From contig NZ_BARG01000014.1 of assembly GCF_000376565.1 (NCBI RefSeq), forward strand, positions 124,001 to 188,000: a stretch of DNA of 64,000 bases, given 5' to 3'. This document shows, one piece after another, positions 9,073 to 16,562 of this stretch. The notes beneath the pieces are model-generated. The model ran no database searches and was not told the origin of the DNA. It worked only from the letters and a program-made list of their open reading frames with translations. Each line of letters opens with the position of its first letter. Within the stretch, counting starts at the first letter, position 1. This stretch comes from Streptomyces hokutonensis (GTDB lineage Bacteria > Actinomycetota > Actinomycetes > Streptomycetales > Streptomycetaceae). A program made the position numbers and the translations under genes.

Positions 9073-9980
9073 TGACCGTGGATGGGAGTCTGGACGAGAC
9101 GGTGGACGGGAGCCTGGAGGGAACCTTGGACAGGAGTACGGGTGTGACCGACAGTCCGGCCGCACGGCTGCAGACGCTCTTCGAGGGGCACCGGCTCACG
9201 CCGACCCAGCGGCGCATCGCGCACAGCATGGTGCGGCGCGCCGCCGAGGTGCCGTTCCTGTCCAGCGTGGAACTCGCCGAACTCGCCGGGGTCAGTCAGC
9301 CCTCCGTGACCCGCTTCGCGGTCGCCCTCGGCTTCGACGGCTACCCGGCGCTGCGCAAGCACCTCCGCGAGGTCGCGCCCGCCGAGTCGGCCCCGGACAC
9401 GGCGTCGTACAACGAGTACCAGCAGGCCGTAGAGGCCGAGATCGAGAACCTCAAGCACCTCGCCGAGATACTGGCCGACCCCCGCCCGGTCGCCAAGGCG
9501 GGCCGCCTCCTCGCCGCCTCCCGCCCGCTGCCGGTGCTCGGCCTGCGCGCGGCAGCCTCCCAGGCGTACGGCTTCGCGTACTTCGCCGCCAAGGTCCATC
9601 CGGACGTACGGCTGCTCAACGAGGGCGGCACGATGATCCACGACCGGATCGACGCGGCCGTCCGGGCCGGGGCCAGTGCCCTGCTGTGCTTCGCGCTGCC
9701 CCGGCATCCGCGCGAGGTCGTGGACACGCTGGCCTATGCGCGGGAGGCGGGCCTGACCGTCGTCACCGTCGCGGACTCGGCGTTCGCGCCGGTCGCCAAG
9801 GTGTCCGACCTGCTGATCCCGGCCGCCGTCGGCACCGGCCTCGCCTTCGACACGGCGTGCGCGCCGATGCTGCTGGGCCGCGTGCTCCTGGAGGCGATGT
9901 GCGACGACCTGCCGGACGCGCAGGCCCGGCTGGAGGAGTTCGACGCGCGGGCGGCGGCGCGGGGGCTGTTCGTGGAGTGA
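9072..9980 (+). CDS. MurR/RpiR-family regulator with SIS domain
   Basis: The N-terminal HTH_6 domain (LTPTQRRIAHSMV to SVELAELAGVSQPSVTRFAVALGF) is followed by a SIS sugar-isomerase-like domain (VLGLRAAASQAYGFAYFAAKV, then ALLCFALPRHPREVV), which binds a phosphosugar or similar ligand. The ATG overlaps the lyase stop (TGATG). That start adds about 24 residues with an imperfect repeat (DGSLDETVDGSLEGTLD). A GTG at about 9142, in front of TDSPAARL, is an alternative start. The coupling to the lyase-like gene suggests control of that locus or sensing of its product. Confidence 0.88.
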   Translation: MTVDGSLDETVDGSLEGTLDRSTGVTDSPAARLQTLFEGHRLTPTQRRIAHSMVRRAAEVPFLSSVELAELAGVSQPSVTRFAVALGFDGYPALRKHLREVAPAESAPDTASYNEYQQAVEAEIENLKHLAEILADPRPVAKAGRLLAASRPLPVLGLRAAASQAYGFAYFAAKVHPDVRLLNEGGTMIHDRIDAAVRAGASALLCFALPRHPREVVDTLAYAREAGLTVVTVADSAFAPVAKVSDLLIPAAVGTGLAFDTACAPMLLGRVLLEAMCDDLPDAQARLEEFDARAAARGLFVE

Positions 9981-10021
9981 CAGGGCGTCAAGTGCCGTGT
10001 GTGCGTGGGTGTTTCGGCGTC

Positions 10022-10055
10022 GGGGCCGCCCGGGTGGTGGTTGCCGGGCGGCCCC
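10022..10055. terminator. Bidirectional rho-independent-type hairpin
   Basis: A perfect 12-bp stem (GGGGCCGCCCGG / CCGGGCGGCCCC) with a 10-nt loop lies between two convergent genes, the RpiR regulator and the TMEM175-like gene. Such U-tract-poor hairpins are the usual Streptomyces terminators. Confidence 0.8.
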
Positions 10056-10061
10056 TTCCCG

Positions 10062-10709
10062 TCAGGTGACGCGGCGCAGGATCTTCTGCGCCACCGGCAG
10101 CAGCGCCCAGCACAGGGACGCCCAGTGCGTGACCAGCGCGACGGGGATCGAGACGGCGAAGGTCACGATCGTCGCGTCCACCCAGGCCAGGGTCTCCGCG
10201 ATCACCGTGCGCGGGGCGTCCGGGCGCAGCAGCCCCGACCTGCGCAGATCCGCGACGGTCAGTCTGAAGGACAGGCTGGTCAGGGCCTGGCCGGCCGCGT
10301 ACGCGATGAACTGGATCCGGAACGCGTCCGCCTCGCTGGTCAGCAGTTTCGTCGTGAACGGTGTGACGACGATCAGCAGCAGCCACAGCAGGTTCCAGCG
10401 GATGGCCCCGCCGGACAGACCGCTCACGTACCGGAAGACGCGCTGGTGCAGCATCCACTGCATGGCGATGGCCGCGAAGCTGACGAGGAACGCGAAGTAC
10501 TCCGTCAGGTGCTCGCGCAAGAAGTGCTGCACGCCTGAGTCGCCGTGCGCCTCCGCTCCGGGGACCGGCAGTTCGAGGGCCAGCAGGGTGATGGCGATGG
10601 CCACCACCGCGTCCGAGAAGTAGATCAGCCGCTCCGGACTCGCCGGTGCGATCCGCTCGGCGGGCTCGGCGGGCTCGGTCGGTTCGGTCGTGGCGTCGTG
10701 CGTGCTCAT
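10062..10709 (-). CDS. TMEM175/DUF1211-family membrane protein
   Basis: A 215-residue protein with about six hydrophobic segments. The family hallmark FSDAVVAIAITLLALEL lies at about residues 33-49; in the human and bacterial homologues this helix lines a potassium-permeable pore. The acidic, TEPAEP-rich N terminus is low complexity. Its start overlaps the stop of the frameshifted membrane gene (ATGA), so the two form an operon read away from the PadR gene. Channel function is inferred from the family. Confidence 0.85.
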   Translation of the reverse strand: MSTHDATTEPTEPAEPAERIAPASPERLIYFSDAVVAIAITLLALELPVPGAEAHGDSGVQHFLREHLTEYFAFLVSFAAIAMQWMLHQRVFRYVSGLSGGAIRWNLLWLLLIVVTPFTTKLLTSEADAFRIQFIAYAAGQALTSLSFRLTVADLRRSGLLRPDAPRTVIAETLAWVDATIVTFAVSIPVALVTHWASLCWALLPVAQKILRRVT

Positions 10710-11258
10710 GCGGTCGCCTGTCCGGCCGCGGCCTTGGCTCGGGCGGCGTAGCGGCCGGAGAGGACGAACGGCACGACGAACGCCAGGACTTGGACGGTGA
10801 CCAGCGGCGCGGTCGAGGAGTGGTCGTAGCCGACCACGAGGGCGCAGGCGAGCGCGCCGAGGGTGAACGCGGATGCCCATATCGACGTCAGGACCATGTT
10901 GACCCGGATGAACCGGGGCGCGTGCCAGAACTCCTGCGGCACCTCGGCCCGGGCGAAGGTCAGGGTGAAGGGGGCGGCGCACGGCGAGCGAGGTCAGGGC
11001 CGTGGCCGCGAGGGTGGCGTTCGCCAGCGCGCAGATCCAGTTCCGCAGCCCCGACGCCGGGTCGGCCAGCGCGACGACGGCTATGACCACGAAGAAGGCG
11101 CAGGTGGCGGCGCCCAGCAGGTCGACGCTCCGCGCGCGGAGCTGCCCGGCGAGTAACCAGAGCGCGGCCAGTGCGGCGGCGCCCGTGCCCAGTCGCCAGT
11201 CGACCGGGCTCAGGGCCGCGTAACACAGCCAGGGTGCGAAACCGCGGACGTAGTTCAC
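10706..11258 (-). pseudogene. Frameshifted multi-pass membrane protein
   Basis: Two adjacent frames join into one plausible protein of about 184 residues. The upstream part (VNYVRGFAPWLCYAALSP to LTSLAVRRP) has three hydrophobic stretches. The downstream part (PQEFWHAPRFIRVNMV to the C terminus) has two more. The break is at a run of five G on the + strand (10970-10974). With four, the sequence reads RRPFTLTFARAEVPQEF without interruption. The GTG at 11258 has a GGAGGAAG ribosome-binding site. The cause is either a sequencing miscount or a genuine recent frameshift. The gene heads the channel operon and is divergent from padR. Confidence 0.8.
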
Positions 11259-11296
11259 CGGTGTCTTCCTCCACGAATCCAGGAGCTCAGCGGGCA

Positions 11297-11346
11297 GTCC
11301 AATGTTGGACGGTAGGATTATGACCGTCCAACTCTCGACCGTCCAG
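11297..11346. promoter_or_regulatory. PadR operator cluster with GTCCAA half-sites
   Basis: Two nested symmetries are visible. One is GTCCAA-TG-TTGGAC at 11297-11310. The other is TTGGACGGT with ACCGTCCAA, 9-bp arms and a 9-bp spacer, at 11305-11331. A fifth half-site, GTCCAG, follows at 11341. The cluster lies between padR and the divergent membrane-gene operon, so it is the expected autoregulatory and target site of the PadR protein. Confidence 0.75.
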
Positions 11347-11384
11347 TCAGGATTGGTGAAATACCGGAAAGGTAGGGTGAGTTC

Positions 11385-11921
11385 ATGAGCCTGCCCCACG
11401 CCCTCCTCGGGCTCCTCTCCGAACAGCCCGCCAGCGGCTACGACTTGCTCAAGCGGTTCGACGAGGGGCTGTCGGCCGTGTGGCCCGCCCAGAAGAGCCA
11501 GGTCTACAGCGAACTGGCCAAGCTCGACGAGAACGGTCTGATCGAGATCACCGGCACCGGCGCCCGCCAGCGCCGCGAGTACGGCATCACCGACGCGGGC
11601 CGCGCCGAACTGCGCCGCTGGCTCACCGAACCCGACCTCGACCTCGCCTTCCGCAGCGCCGCGCTCCTCCGCGTCTTCTTCCTGTGGACCCTCAACAGCG
11701 GTGAAGGCGCGGCCTACTTGGAGAAGTTCGCCGACCACAACCACGCGCGGCTCACGGCGCTGCAGGCCATCCACGACAACGCGAAGTGGGTCGGCGACCC
11801 GGTCCAGGTCTGCGGCTGGCTCATGCTCGAGTACGGGCTGCGGGGTTCCGAGACCGCCGAGCAGTGGGCCCGCTGGGCCGCCGGGGAGCTCACCGAGCGG
11901 CTGGACACGCCGTCCTCCTGA
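11385..11921 (+). CDS. PadR-family transcriptional regulator
   Basis: A 178-residue regulator. The winged-helix domain runs from ALLGLLSEQPASGYDLLKRF through WPAQKSQVYSELAKLDENGLI to REYGITDAGRAEL. A C-terminal helical domain for dimerisation follows (about residues 95-175), as in the Vir/PadR C-terminal family. The upstream repeats and the divergent, probably repressed membrane-protein operon suggest a local repressor that responds to a small molecule or membrane stress. An AGGTAGGGTGAG stretch supplies the ribosome-binding site. Confidence 0.9.
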   Translation: MSLPHALLGLLSEQPASGYDLLKRFDEGLSAVWPAQKSQVYSELAKLDENGLIEITGTGARQRREYGITDAGRAELRRWLTEPDLDLAFRSAALLRVFFLWTLNSGEGAAYLEKFADHNHARLTALQAIHDNAKWVGDPVQVCGWLMLEYGLRGSETAEQWARWAAGELTERLDTPSS

Positions 11922-12043
11922 CCCTGGGCAAGGACTCCTGACCCGGGACGAGGGCGAAAAAGTCCGTTCTCAGACTCGTCTCACGTTCGCTCACTAGTCT
12001 CACGGCCCGACGGAACTGTGCCGGGACGACCAGGAGGCAGGAC

Positions 12044-12637
12044 GTGGCACGCGGAGATCGCAGAGTCCAGGGGCTGGCCCGAGTGGCCGTCGTCGTACGG
12101 GCCGGAGCCGCCCCGCTGTGGTGGTTCGGGGTGCTGGCGGCGGGTGTCGGAGTGCTGCTGCCCGGCATCACCGGGCGCCGGATCGGGGTGATGGCGGGCG
12201 CCGCCCTGTTCATCATCACGGCGGCCGTCGTGGCGTACGCGCGCCGCAGGCGCTACACCGCCCTCGCCCGTGGCGCCGCCCGGGCCGGCAAGCACGATGT
12301 GCTCCAGGACCGCGCGGTGTCCGTACGCAACTGGCGCCGCGCGCACCGCTGGTGGATCGTGCTCGCCTTCGCGCTCGCGCTGGGCAGCGCGTTCGCGGTG
12401 CCGGCGGCGGGCGGCATGCTGCTCGCCGGGGCCGGCACGGGCCTGCGGCTGAAGGCCGCCTGGCTGGGGCGCAGGGAACGGGCCGACGACGTCCTGCTGT
12501 GGATCCGCGTGGACTGGCTGGACAGGCGGGGCGGCGCCCCCGCCGGGAAATCCGTCAAGGGCTACCGCTCCACCGGCATCGCCGCGGGCGACGCCACCCC
12601 GGGCGGGGCGCGCCGCCGCGGCGACGTGTACGCGTAG
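12044..12637 (+). CDS. Conserved actinobacterial membrane protein of unknown function
   Basis: A 197-residue protein with two pairs of hydrophobic segments (APLWWFGVLAAGVGVLLPGI and MAGAALFIITAAVVAYA; then WWIVLAFALALGSAF and a short glycine-rich one). A basic cytoplasmic stretch ARRRRYTALARGAARAGK lies between the pairs. The C terminus is hydrophilic. The GTG start has an AGGAGG site 8 nt upstream. I recognise no functional domain. It converges on the roadblock operon. Confidence 0.72.
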   Translation: MARGDRRVQGLARVAVVVRAGAAPLWWFGVLAAGVGVLLPGITGRRIGVMAGAALFIITAAVVAYARRRRYTALARGAARAGKHDVLQDRAVSVRNWRRAHRWWIVLAFALALGSAFAVPAAGGMLLAGAGTGLRLKAAWLGRRERADDVLLWIRVDWLDRRGGAPAGKSVKGYRSTGIAAGDATPGGARRRGDVYA

Positions 12638-12671
12638 CCGGGCTCCGGGCCCGTTTCCGGACCTCCGGGTC

Positions 12672-13046
12672 CTAGACCTCCAGGTCCGCCTCGATCCGCT
12701 TCAGCTGGTGGCGGGCCATCGCCAGGTTGCTGCGGCCGGCGTCCAGCACCAGGTAGAGGAACAGACCGTTGCCGCCGCGGCCCTTGATCAGCCGGATCAG
12801 GTGGTACTGGCTCGACAGGGTGATCAGGATGTCCTCGATGTCGCCCTTCAGACCGAGGTGCTCCATGGTGCGCATCTTGGCGCGCACCACGTCGGTGTTG
12901 CCGGCGGCGGCGACGCCGAGGTCGAAGGTCTTGCTGCCGCCCATCGTGCCGAGCGCCATACCGCTGGTGTAGTCGACGAGCGCGACTCCGGTCGCGCCCT
13001 CGATGGAGGTCAGCGCCTCTTTGAGCGAGGTTTCGGTGTTGGCCAT
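12672..13046 (-). CDS. Roadblock/LC7-type domain protein (last of operon)
   Basis: A 124-residue single-domain protein. The pattern ATGVALVDYTSGMALG, then EDILITLSSQYHLIRL, then GLFLYLVLDAGRSNLAMAR is a roadblock/LC7-like fold of the group found with bacterial small GTPases. The ATG at 13046 follows an AGGGAG site; an earlier ATG is less likely. It is closely similar to the first gene of the operon (14438-14836), so a duplication within the operon is likely. Roadblock proteins dimerise and regulate or scaffold Ras-like GTPases, but no GTPase gene is adjacent. Confidence 0.82.
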   Translation of the reverse strand: MANTETSLKEALTSIEGATGVALVDYTSGMALGTMGGSKTFDLGVAAAGNTDVVRAKMRTMEHLGLKGDIEDILITLSSQYHLIRLIKGRGGNGLFLYLVLDAGRSNLAMARHQLKRIEADLEV

Positions 13047-13069
13047 GACAGTGCTCCCTTTGGGTCCGT

Positions 13070-13585
13070 TCAACTTTCCGTGGTGGTGCGCGCGTTGGTC
13101 GTTGCGGTGGTGCGTGGTGCGCGCGCCGTTCTCGTTCGTGCGGTGGTGGCTTTAGCGGGCGCCTTGGCGGGCGCCGCGTCGGCCGCCCGCTCTGCGGCCT
13201 CGGCCGTCGCCGCCGCCTCGGCGTCGACCAGTTCTCCGATCCGGGCCCCCGTGCGGCGGCCCTCCAGCAGCAGCCGGCCGACGTTGACGCGGTCCTGGGC
13301 GAGCACGGTCAGCACGGCGCCCCGGCCCGCCGCGTAGGTCGCGACATAGCCGTAGACCCCGCGCACCAGCAGCTCGCGGAAGTCGCCCTGCCCGGTCGCG
13401 TCCGCCATCCGCATGGCCACGCCCAGCGCCGTCACGGTGAGCGCCGCGACCCGCTCCGGCTCGATGCCCGGGGTGTCCTGCGCCAGCACGAGACCGTCGA
13501 CGCCCGCCGCCAGCGCCCCCGTCAGCTGCGGCACCCGGGCTCTCAACCGCCGCAGCTCGTCCAGGACTTCGGCCTCGGAGGCCAT
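13070..13585 (-). CDS. Roadblock/LC7 domain protein with Ala/Thr-rich tail
   Basis: A 171-residue protein. Residues 1-115 match the canonical MglB/CvnB type (LDELRRLRARVPQLTGALAA, DGLVLAQD, VNVGRLLLEGRR). The last 55 residues are low complexity (AEAAATAEAAERA, then Thr/Arg-rich) and probably disordered. In conservons, such a protein activates an adjacent GTPase. Here it sits 24 nt upstream of a second roadblock gene, and no GTPase, histidine kinase or DUF742 gene is present. Confidence 0.85.
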   Translation of the reverse strand: MASEAEVLDELRRLRARVPQLTGALAAGVDGLVLAQDTPGIEPERVAALTVTALGVAMRMADATGQGDFRELLVRGVYGYVATYAAGRGAVLTVLAQDRVNVGRLLLEGRRTGARIGELVDAEAAATAEAAERAADAAPAKAPAKATTARTRTARAPRTTATTNARTTTES

Positions 13586-13619
13586 CGGCTCTCTCCTCTC
13601 GGCGCGTGCTCGCTGCCAC

Positions 13620-14441
13620 TCAAAGGGCCTCCAGCGCATCCCTGAGCCTCTTCAGCAATGTGATGTCGGGGTCGGTGACGTCGGGCGGGGGCAGGACGGC
13701 GGGCGGTGCGGGCGGCCGGGGCGAGACGAGCCCCGCCGACACCAGCCGCCGGACGTCCAGCAGCGTGGGGTACGCCCGCCGGCCCAGCAGCCGCGCGATC
13801 TCCGGCGCCGTCCGCACCCCGTCCACCCGCGCCAGTACGGCGGCCTGCCGGGCGGTGATCGGCGGAGGCGCGAGAGGGTCGGCCCGCACCAGCGGCGCGC
13901 CGTCCGTCGCCGCGTCCGGCCAGACGCGGTGCAGCAGCTCGCGGCGGCGCAGCGTCTCGCGCTCCAGGGCGGCCACCGGAACCGGCCGCACGGAGCCCAG
14001 CGGATGCGTCACCCCGTACCGGAAACGCCCCGGGGTGCTGCTCGGCGCGAGCACGAAGTAGGCCGCGTCGTACAGCGCCCCGAGCTGGCACAGCTCCAGC
14101 GCGCCCGGGCCGATCAGGCCGCCGTCGAGCAGCAGCCGGGTGGTGGCGTGCCGGTCGTCGGTCGCGTTGGCGGCGGCCTCCCAGGCCTCGGCGCGCAGGG
14201 TGCCGTGGGCGGTGAGGAGCAGGTCGAGACCGGGGGCGGACGGGCTCTCGGCGTGCACCACATGGCCCGCGGCGAGATGCAGACTGCCGCGCTCGCGGAC
14301 GAGGACACCGGTGGCCTTCTCCGCCGCGAGCCTGGTCAGCATCGGCGACACCCCGCCCCAGGCCCGGTCGACGGCGGCGGCCTTGTCCCGCACCGGCAGC
14401 CGGGGCGGCGGGGTGGTCGGCGTGGTCCTGAGCGTGGTCAT
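13620..14441 (-). CDS. DUF4388/PATAN-like protein of the roadblock operon
   Basis: A 273-residue protein. The N-terminal part (LTRLAAEKATGVLVRERGSLHLAAGHVVHAES) resembles the DUF4388/PATAN domain, which is often linked to gliding and polarity GTPase systems. The C-terminal part (ITARQAAVLARVDGVRTAPEIARLLGR) looks like a winged-helix module. Its start overlaps the stop of the first operon gene (ATGA). The assignment is by pattern, and the role is unknown. Confidence 0.65.
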   Translation of the reverse strand: MTTLRTTPTTPPPRLPVRDKAAAVDRAWGGVSPMLTRLAAEKATGVLVRERGSLHLAAGHVVHAESPSAPGLDLLLTAHGTLRAEAWEAAANATDDRHATTRLLLDGGLIGPGALELCQLGALYDAAYFVLAPSSTPGRFRYGVTHPLGSVRPVPVAALERETLRRRELLHRVWPDAATDGAPLVRADPLAPPPITARQAAVLARVDGVRTAPEIARLLGRRAYPTLLDVRRLVSAGLVSPRPPAPPAVLPPPDVTDPDITLLKRLRDALEAL

Positions 14442-14836
14442 CCCAGCACCAGCCGTCCCGCCATCTCGCCGAGCCGGATCCGGGCCAGTGCGAGATTCCC
14501 CTCCGCGCGGGCCAGCCACAGATGCAGGAACACACTGCTGTCGAACGACGTCCGCACGAACCGCAGCACGTGATAGCTGTCCCGGTTGCTGACGATCAGA
14601 TCCTCCAGCGGAGGATCGTCGGCCTCCTCCCCTTCCTCCGCGTCGGACGCGAACGCCCGGTGCTCGGCCGCCAGCCGCGCCAGCTCCGCGGCCTCGGCCG
14701 CACTGGCCTCCTGGTCACCCCCGGGCGACTCTCCCACGACGCCCAGGGCCAGCCCGCTGGTCCAGTCGACCAGCGCGGCGCCCCGGGCACCGGGCAGTCG
14801 CATGGCCTCCAGTAAGCACTCGTCGATTCCGGGCAC
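14438..14836 (-). CDS. Roadblock/LC7-like protein, first gene of operon
   Basis: A 132-residue protein with the same plan as the last gene of the operon: GARGAALVDWTSGLALG, LEDLIVSNRDSYHVLRFV, SVFLHLWLARAEGNLALAR. It differs by an acidic insertion (about residues 55-75, DAEEGEEADD). It couples by ATGA to the DUF4388-like gene. A GGGTCA-AC-TGACCC palindrome lies about 115 bp upstream. The sequence supports a four-gene regulatory or scaffolding operon without its expected GTPase. Confidence 0.72.
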   Translation of the reverse strand: MPGIDECLLEAMRLPGARGAALVDWTSGLALGVVGESPGGDQEASAAEAAELARLAAEHRAFASDAEEGEEADDPPLEDLIVSNRDSYHVLRFVRTSFDSSVFLHLWLARAEGNLALARIRLGEMAGRLVLG

Positions 14837-14951
14837 CGTGGCTCCCCTCCCGCCTGCGGTTCGGCTGAGTGACGACGAAGCTACGCACCGTGTGGCCGAG
14901 GGGTGAGGGATCTGGCATTTTCCAGTGGGACATGCCTGGAGTGACTAAGGT

Positions 14952-14965
14952 GGGTCAACTGACCC
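14952..14965. promoter_or_regulatory. 14-bp palindrome upstream of roadblock operon
   Basis: GGGTCA-AC-TGACCC is perfectly symmetric and lies in the 182-bp gap between the roadblock operon and the upstream PLP decarboxylase gene. It may be an operator for the operon. No matching regulator is apparent nearby. Confidence 0.35.
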
Positions 14966-15018
14966 CGTTTTCACACCAGTTGCGTGAGCCAGTTGAACCG
15001 TGCGCCCACCGGCGCGCG

Positions 15019-16398
15019 TCAACGGCGCCCGGATTCGCGCAGGGTGGTGAGCGCGGCGGCGTGCGCCCCTCCGGATTCGGCCACGATCTCCGCCGTCGTC
15101 TGCGGCTTCCGCACGGTCGCGAACGCCACACCCCCGGAACCGTCCGGCACGAAGCCGTAAATACCCGGCCTGGCAAGGGAGTTGTAGGCGTAGTGGGCCG
15201 CGAAGTAGTACGCCCCGGTGTCCAGCGCCGCCGCGTGGTCACCCTGTTCGAGCAACGGCAGCGCCTGCCCCTCGGCCAGCAGATCACCCGCGAAGCAGGC
15301 CGGACCGGCGACGTCCTGCACCACCGCGGGCCCCGGCTTGGGCCGCCCCTTCCCGTCGTAGGCGGCGATCCGCAGCGGCCACGACTGCGGCGCGTACACC
15401 GTCCGCGTCGCCACCTGCACCCCCGCGTGCGTGACCGCGATCGGCCGCCCGCCGGCACTCTTGGCGTACTCGACCCGGGCCACCACCGTCCCCTGCTTGG
15501 CCAGCATCGACCGGCCGAACTCGGTCACCAGCCCGTACCGCCCGTCGAACAGCCCCGGCACCGCCTCCTTCAGCAGCCGCGCGTACTGCGCGTACGTCGG
15601 ACTCGTCGCGTCCGAGCCGAAGTTGACCCCCAGCCCGCCGCCGATGTCGAGCGTGTCGATCTGCCGCCGCCCGAGCCGTGTGTTGATCTCCTCCGCCAGC
15701 GCGTACGTCTCCGCGACGCCCCGCGCCAGCAGCTCCAACGGGATGCCCTGCGACCCGGTGTGCGCGTGCAGCCGGCTCAGCCACGGCCGCTCGGCGAACG
15801 CCCGCACCACCCACTCCCGCGCCCCCTCGTCCCGCAGCGCCACCCCGAACTTCGAGGTCGCCGTCGCCGTGGAGAGCGCGGCGATCGACCCGGCGCCGAT
15901 CTGCGGATTGACCCGGATCCCGAGCGGCGAACGGCTGCTCGCCGACCGCATCAGCCCGTCGACGCGCTCCAGCTCCTGCGGATTGTCGACGTTCACCGCG
16001 ATCCCCAGCGCCAGCGCCTCCCGCAGCTCCGCCGGCGTCTTCGCGGGCGCGTCGAGCACGGTCCGCTCCGGTCGTACGCCCGCCGCCCGCGCCAGGGCCA
16101 GCTCACCGGGGCTCGCCACTTCCGCCCCGATGCCCTCCTCGCGCAGCAGCCGCAGCACCGGCACGAGGGGGCTCGCCTTGACGGCGAACGCGTGCAGCAC
16201 GGGTGTCCCCGGCGCCGTCACCTCGTCGAACGCCGCCCGCAGCGCCGCCGCCGACTCCCGGATCCCGGTCACGTCCAGCAGCGCGACGATGGGGGAGTCC
16301 GGCCCCAGCAGCCCCTGTTCGACGGCGGCCCGCACGGCGTCGTCCCGGCGGGCGGTGCGTCGAGTGCCGTCCGTGTGACCCTGGTCTACGTCGTTCAC
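15019..16398 (-). CDS. Fold-type III PLP-dependent decarboxylase (diaminopimelate/ornithine family)
   Basis: A 459-residue protein. The PLP lysine lies in HAFAVKAS (about residue 74), the glycine-rich phosphate loop in LDIGGGLGVNFG, and a substrate-side motif in AGPACFAGD, where lysA-type enzymes usually have CESGD. A DTGAYY motif follows. It is longer than, and divergent from, the biosynthetic LysA, so it may decarboxylate another diamino or D-amino acid. The protein is soluble. The gene is divergent from hutU, but no functional link is evident. Confidence 0.82.
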   Translation of the reverse strand: MNDVDQGHTDGTRRTARRDDAVRAAVEQGLLGPDSPIVALLDVTGIRESAAALRAAFDEVTAPGTPVLHAFAVKASPLVPVLRLLREEGIGAEVASPGELALARAAGVRPERTVLDAPAKTPAELREALALGIAVNVDNPQELERVDGLMRSASSRSPLGIRVNPQIGAGSIAALSTATATSKFGVALRDEGAREWVVRAFAERPWLSRLHAHTGSQGIPLELLARGVAETYALAEEINTRLGRRQIDTLDIGGGLGVNFGSDATSPTYAQYARLLKEAVPGLFDGRYGLVTEFGRSMLAKQGTVVARVEYAKSAGGRPIAVTHAGVQVATRTVYAPQSWPLRIAAYDGKGRPKPGPAVVQDVAGPACFAGDLLAEGQALPLLEQGDHAAALDTGAYYFAAHYAYNSLARPGIYGFVPDGSGGVAFATVRKPQTTAEIVAESGGAHAAALTTLRESGRR

Positions 16399-16480
16399 TG
16401 CGTCCCCCGTCGTGTCGTTGCCCGTGGTCGTTACATCCAGCCAAACACTCAGAGCCTGCCCACAGAGACGCCCTCATGTA

Positions 16481-16517
16481 TTGACTAGTTCTATTCACGA
16501 AGCCAGGATGTGAATAG
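16481..16517 (+). promoter_or_regulatory. hut operon promoter with internal operator
   Basis: TTGACT (16481-16486), a 17-nt spacer and CAGGAT (16504-16509) make a plausible HrdB-type promoter. A perfect 8-bp inverted repeat, CTATTCAC / GTGAATAG (16491-16498 and 16510-16517), spans from inside the spacer to just past the -10. A bound repressor would block polymerase directly. An AGGAGG site at about 16551 serves hutU. Confidence 0.65.
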
Positions 16518-16562
16518 CTACAGTTAAAAATCCGCTGAACGCAGTCCGCTAGGAGGCAGACC

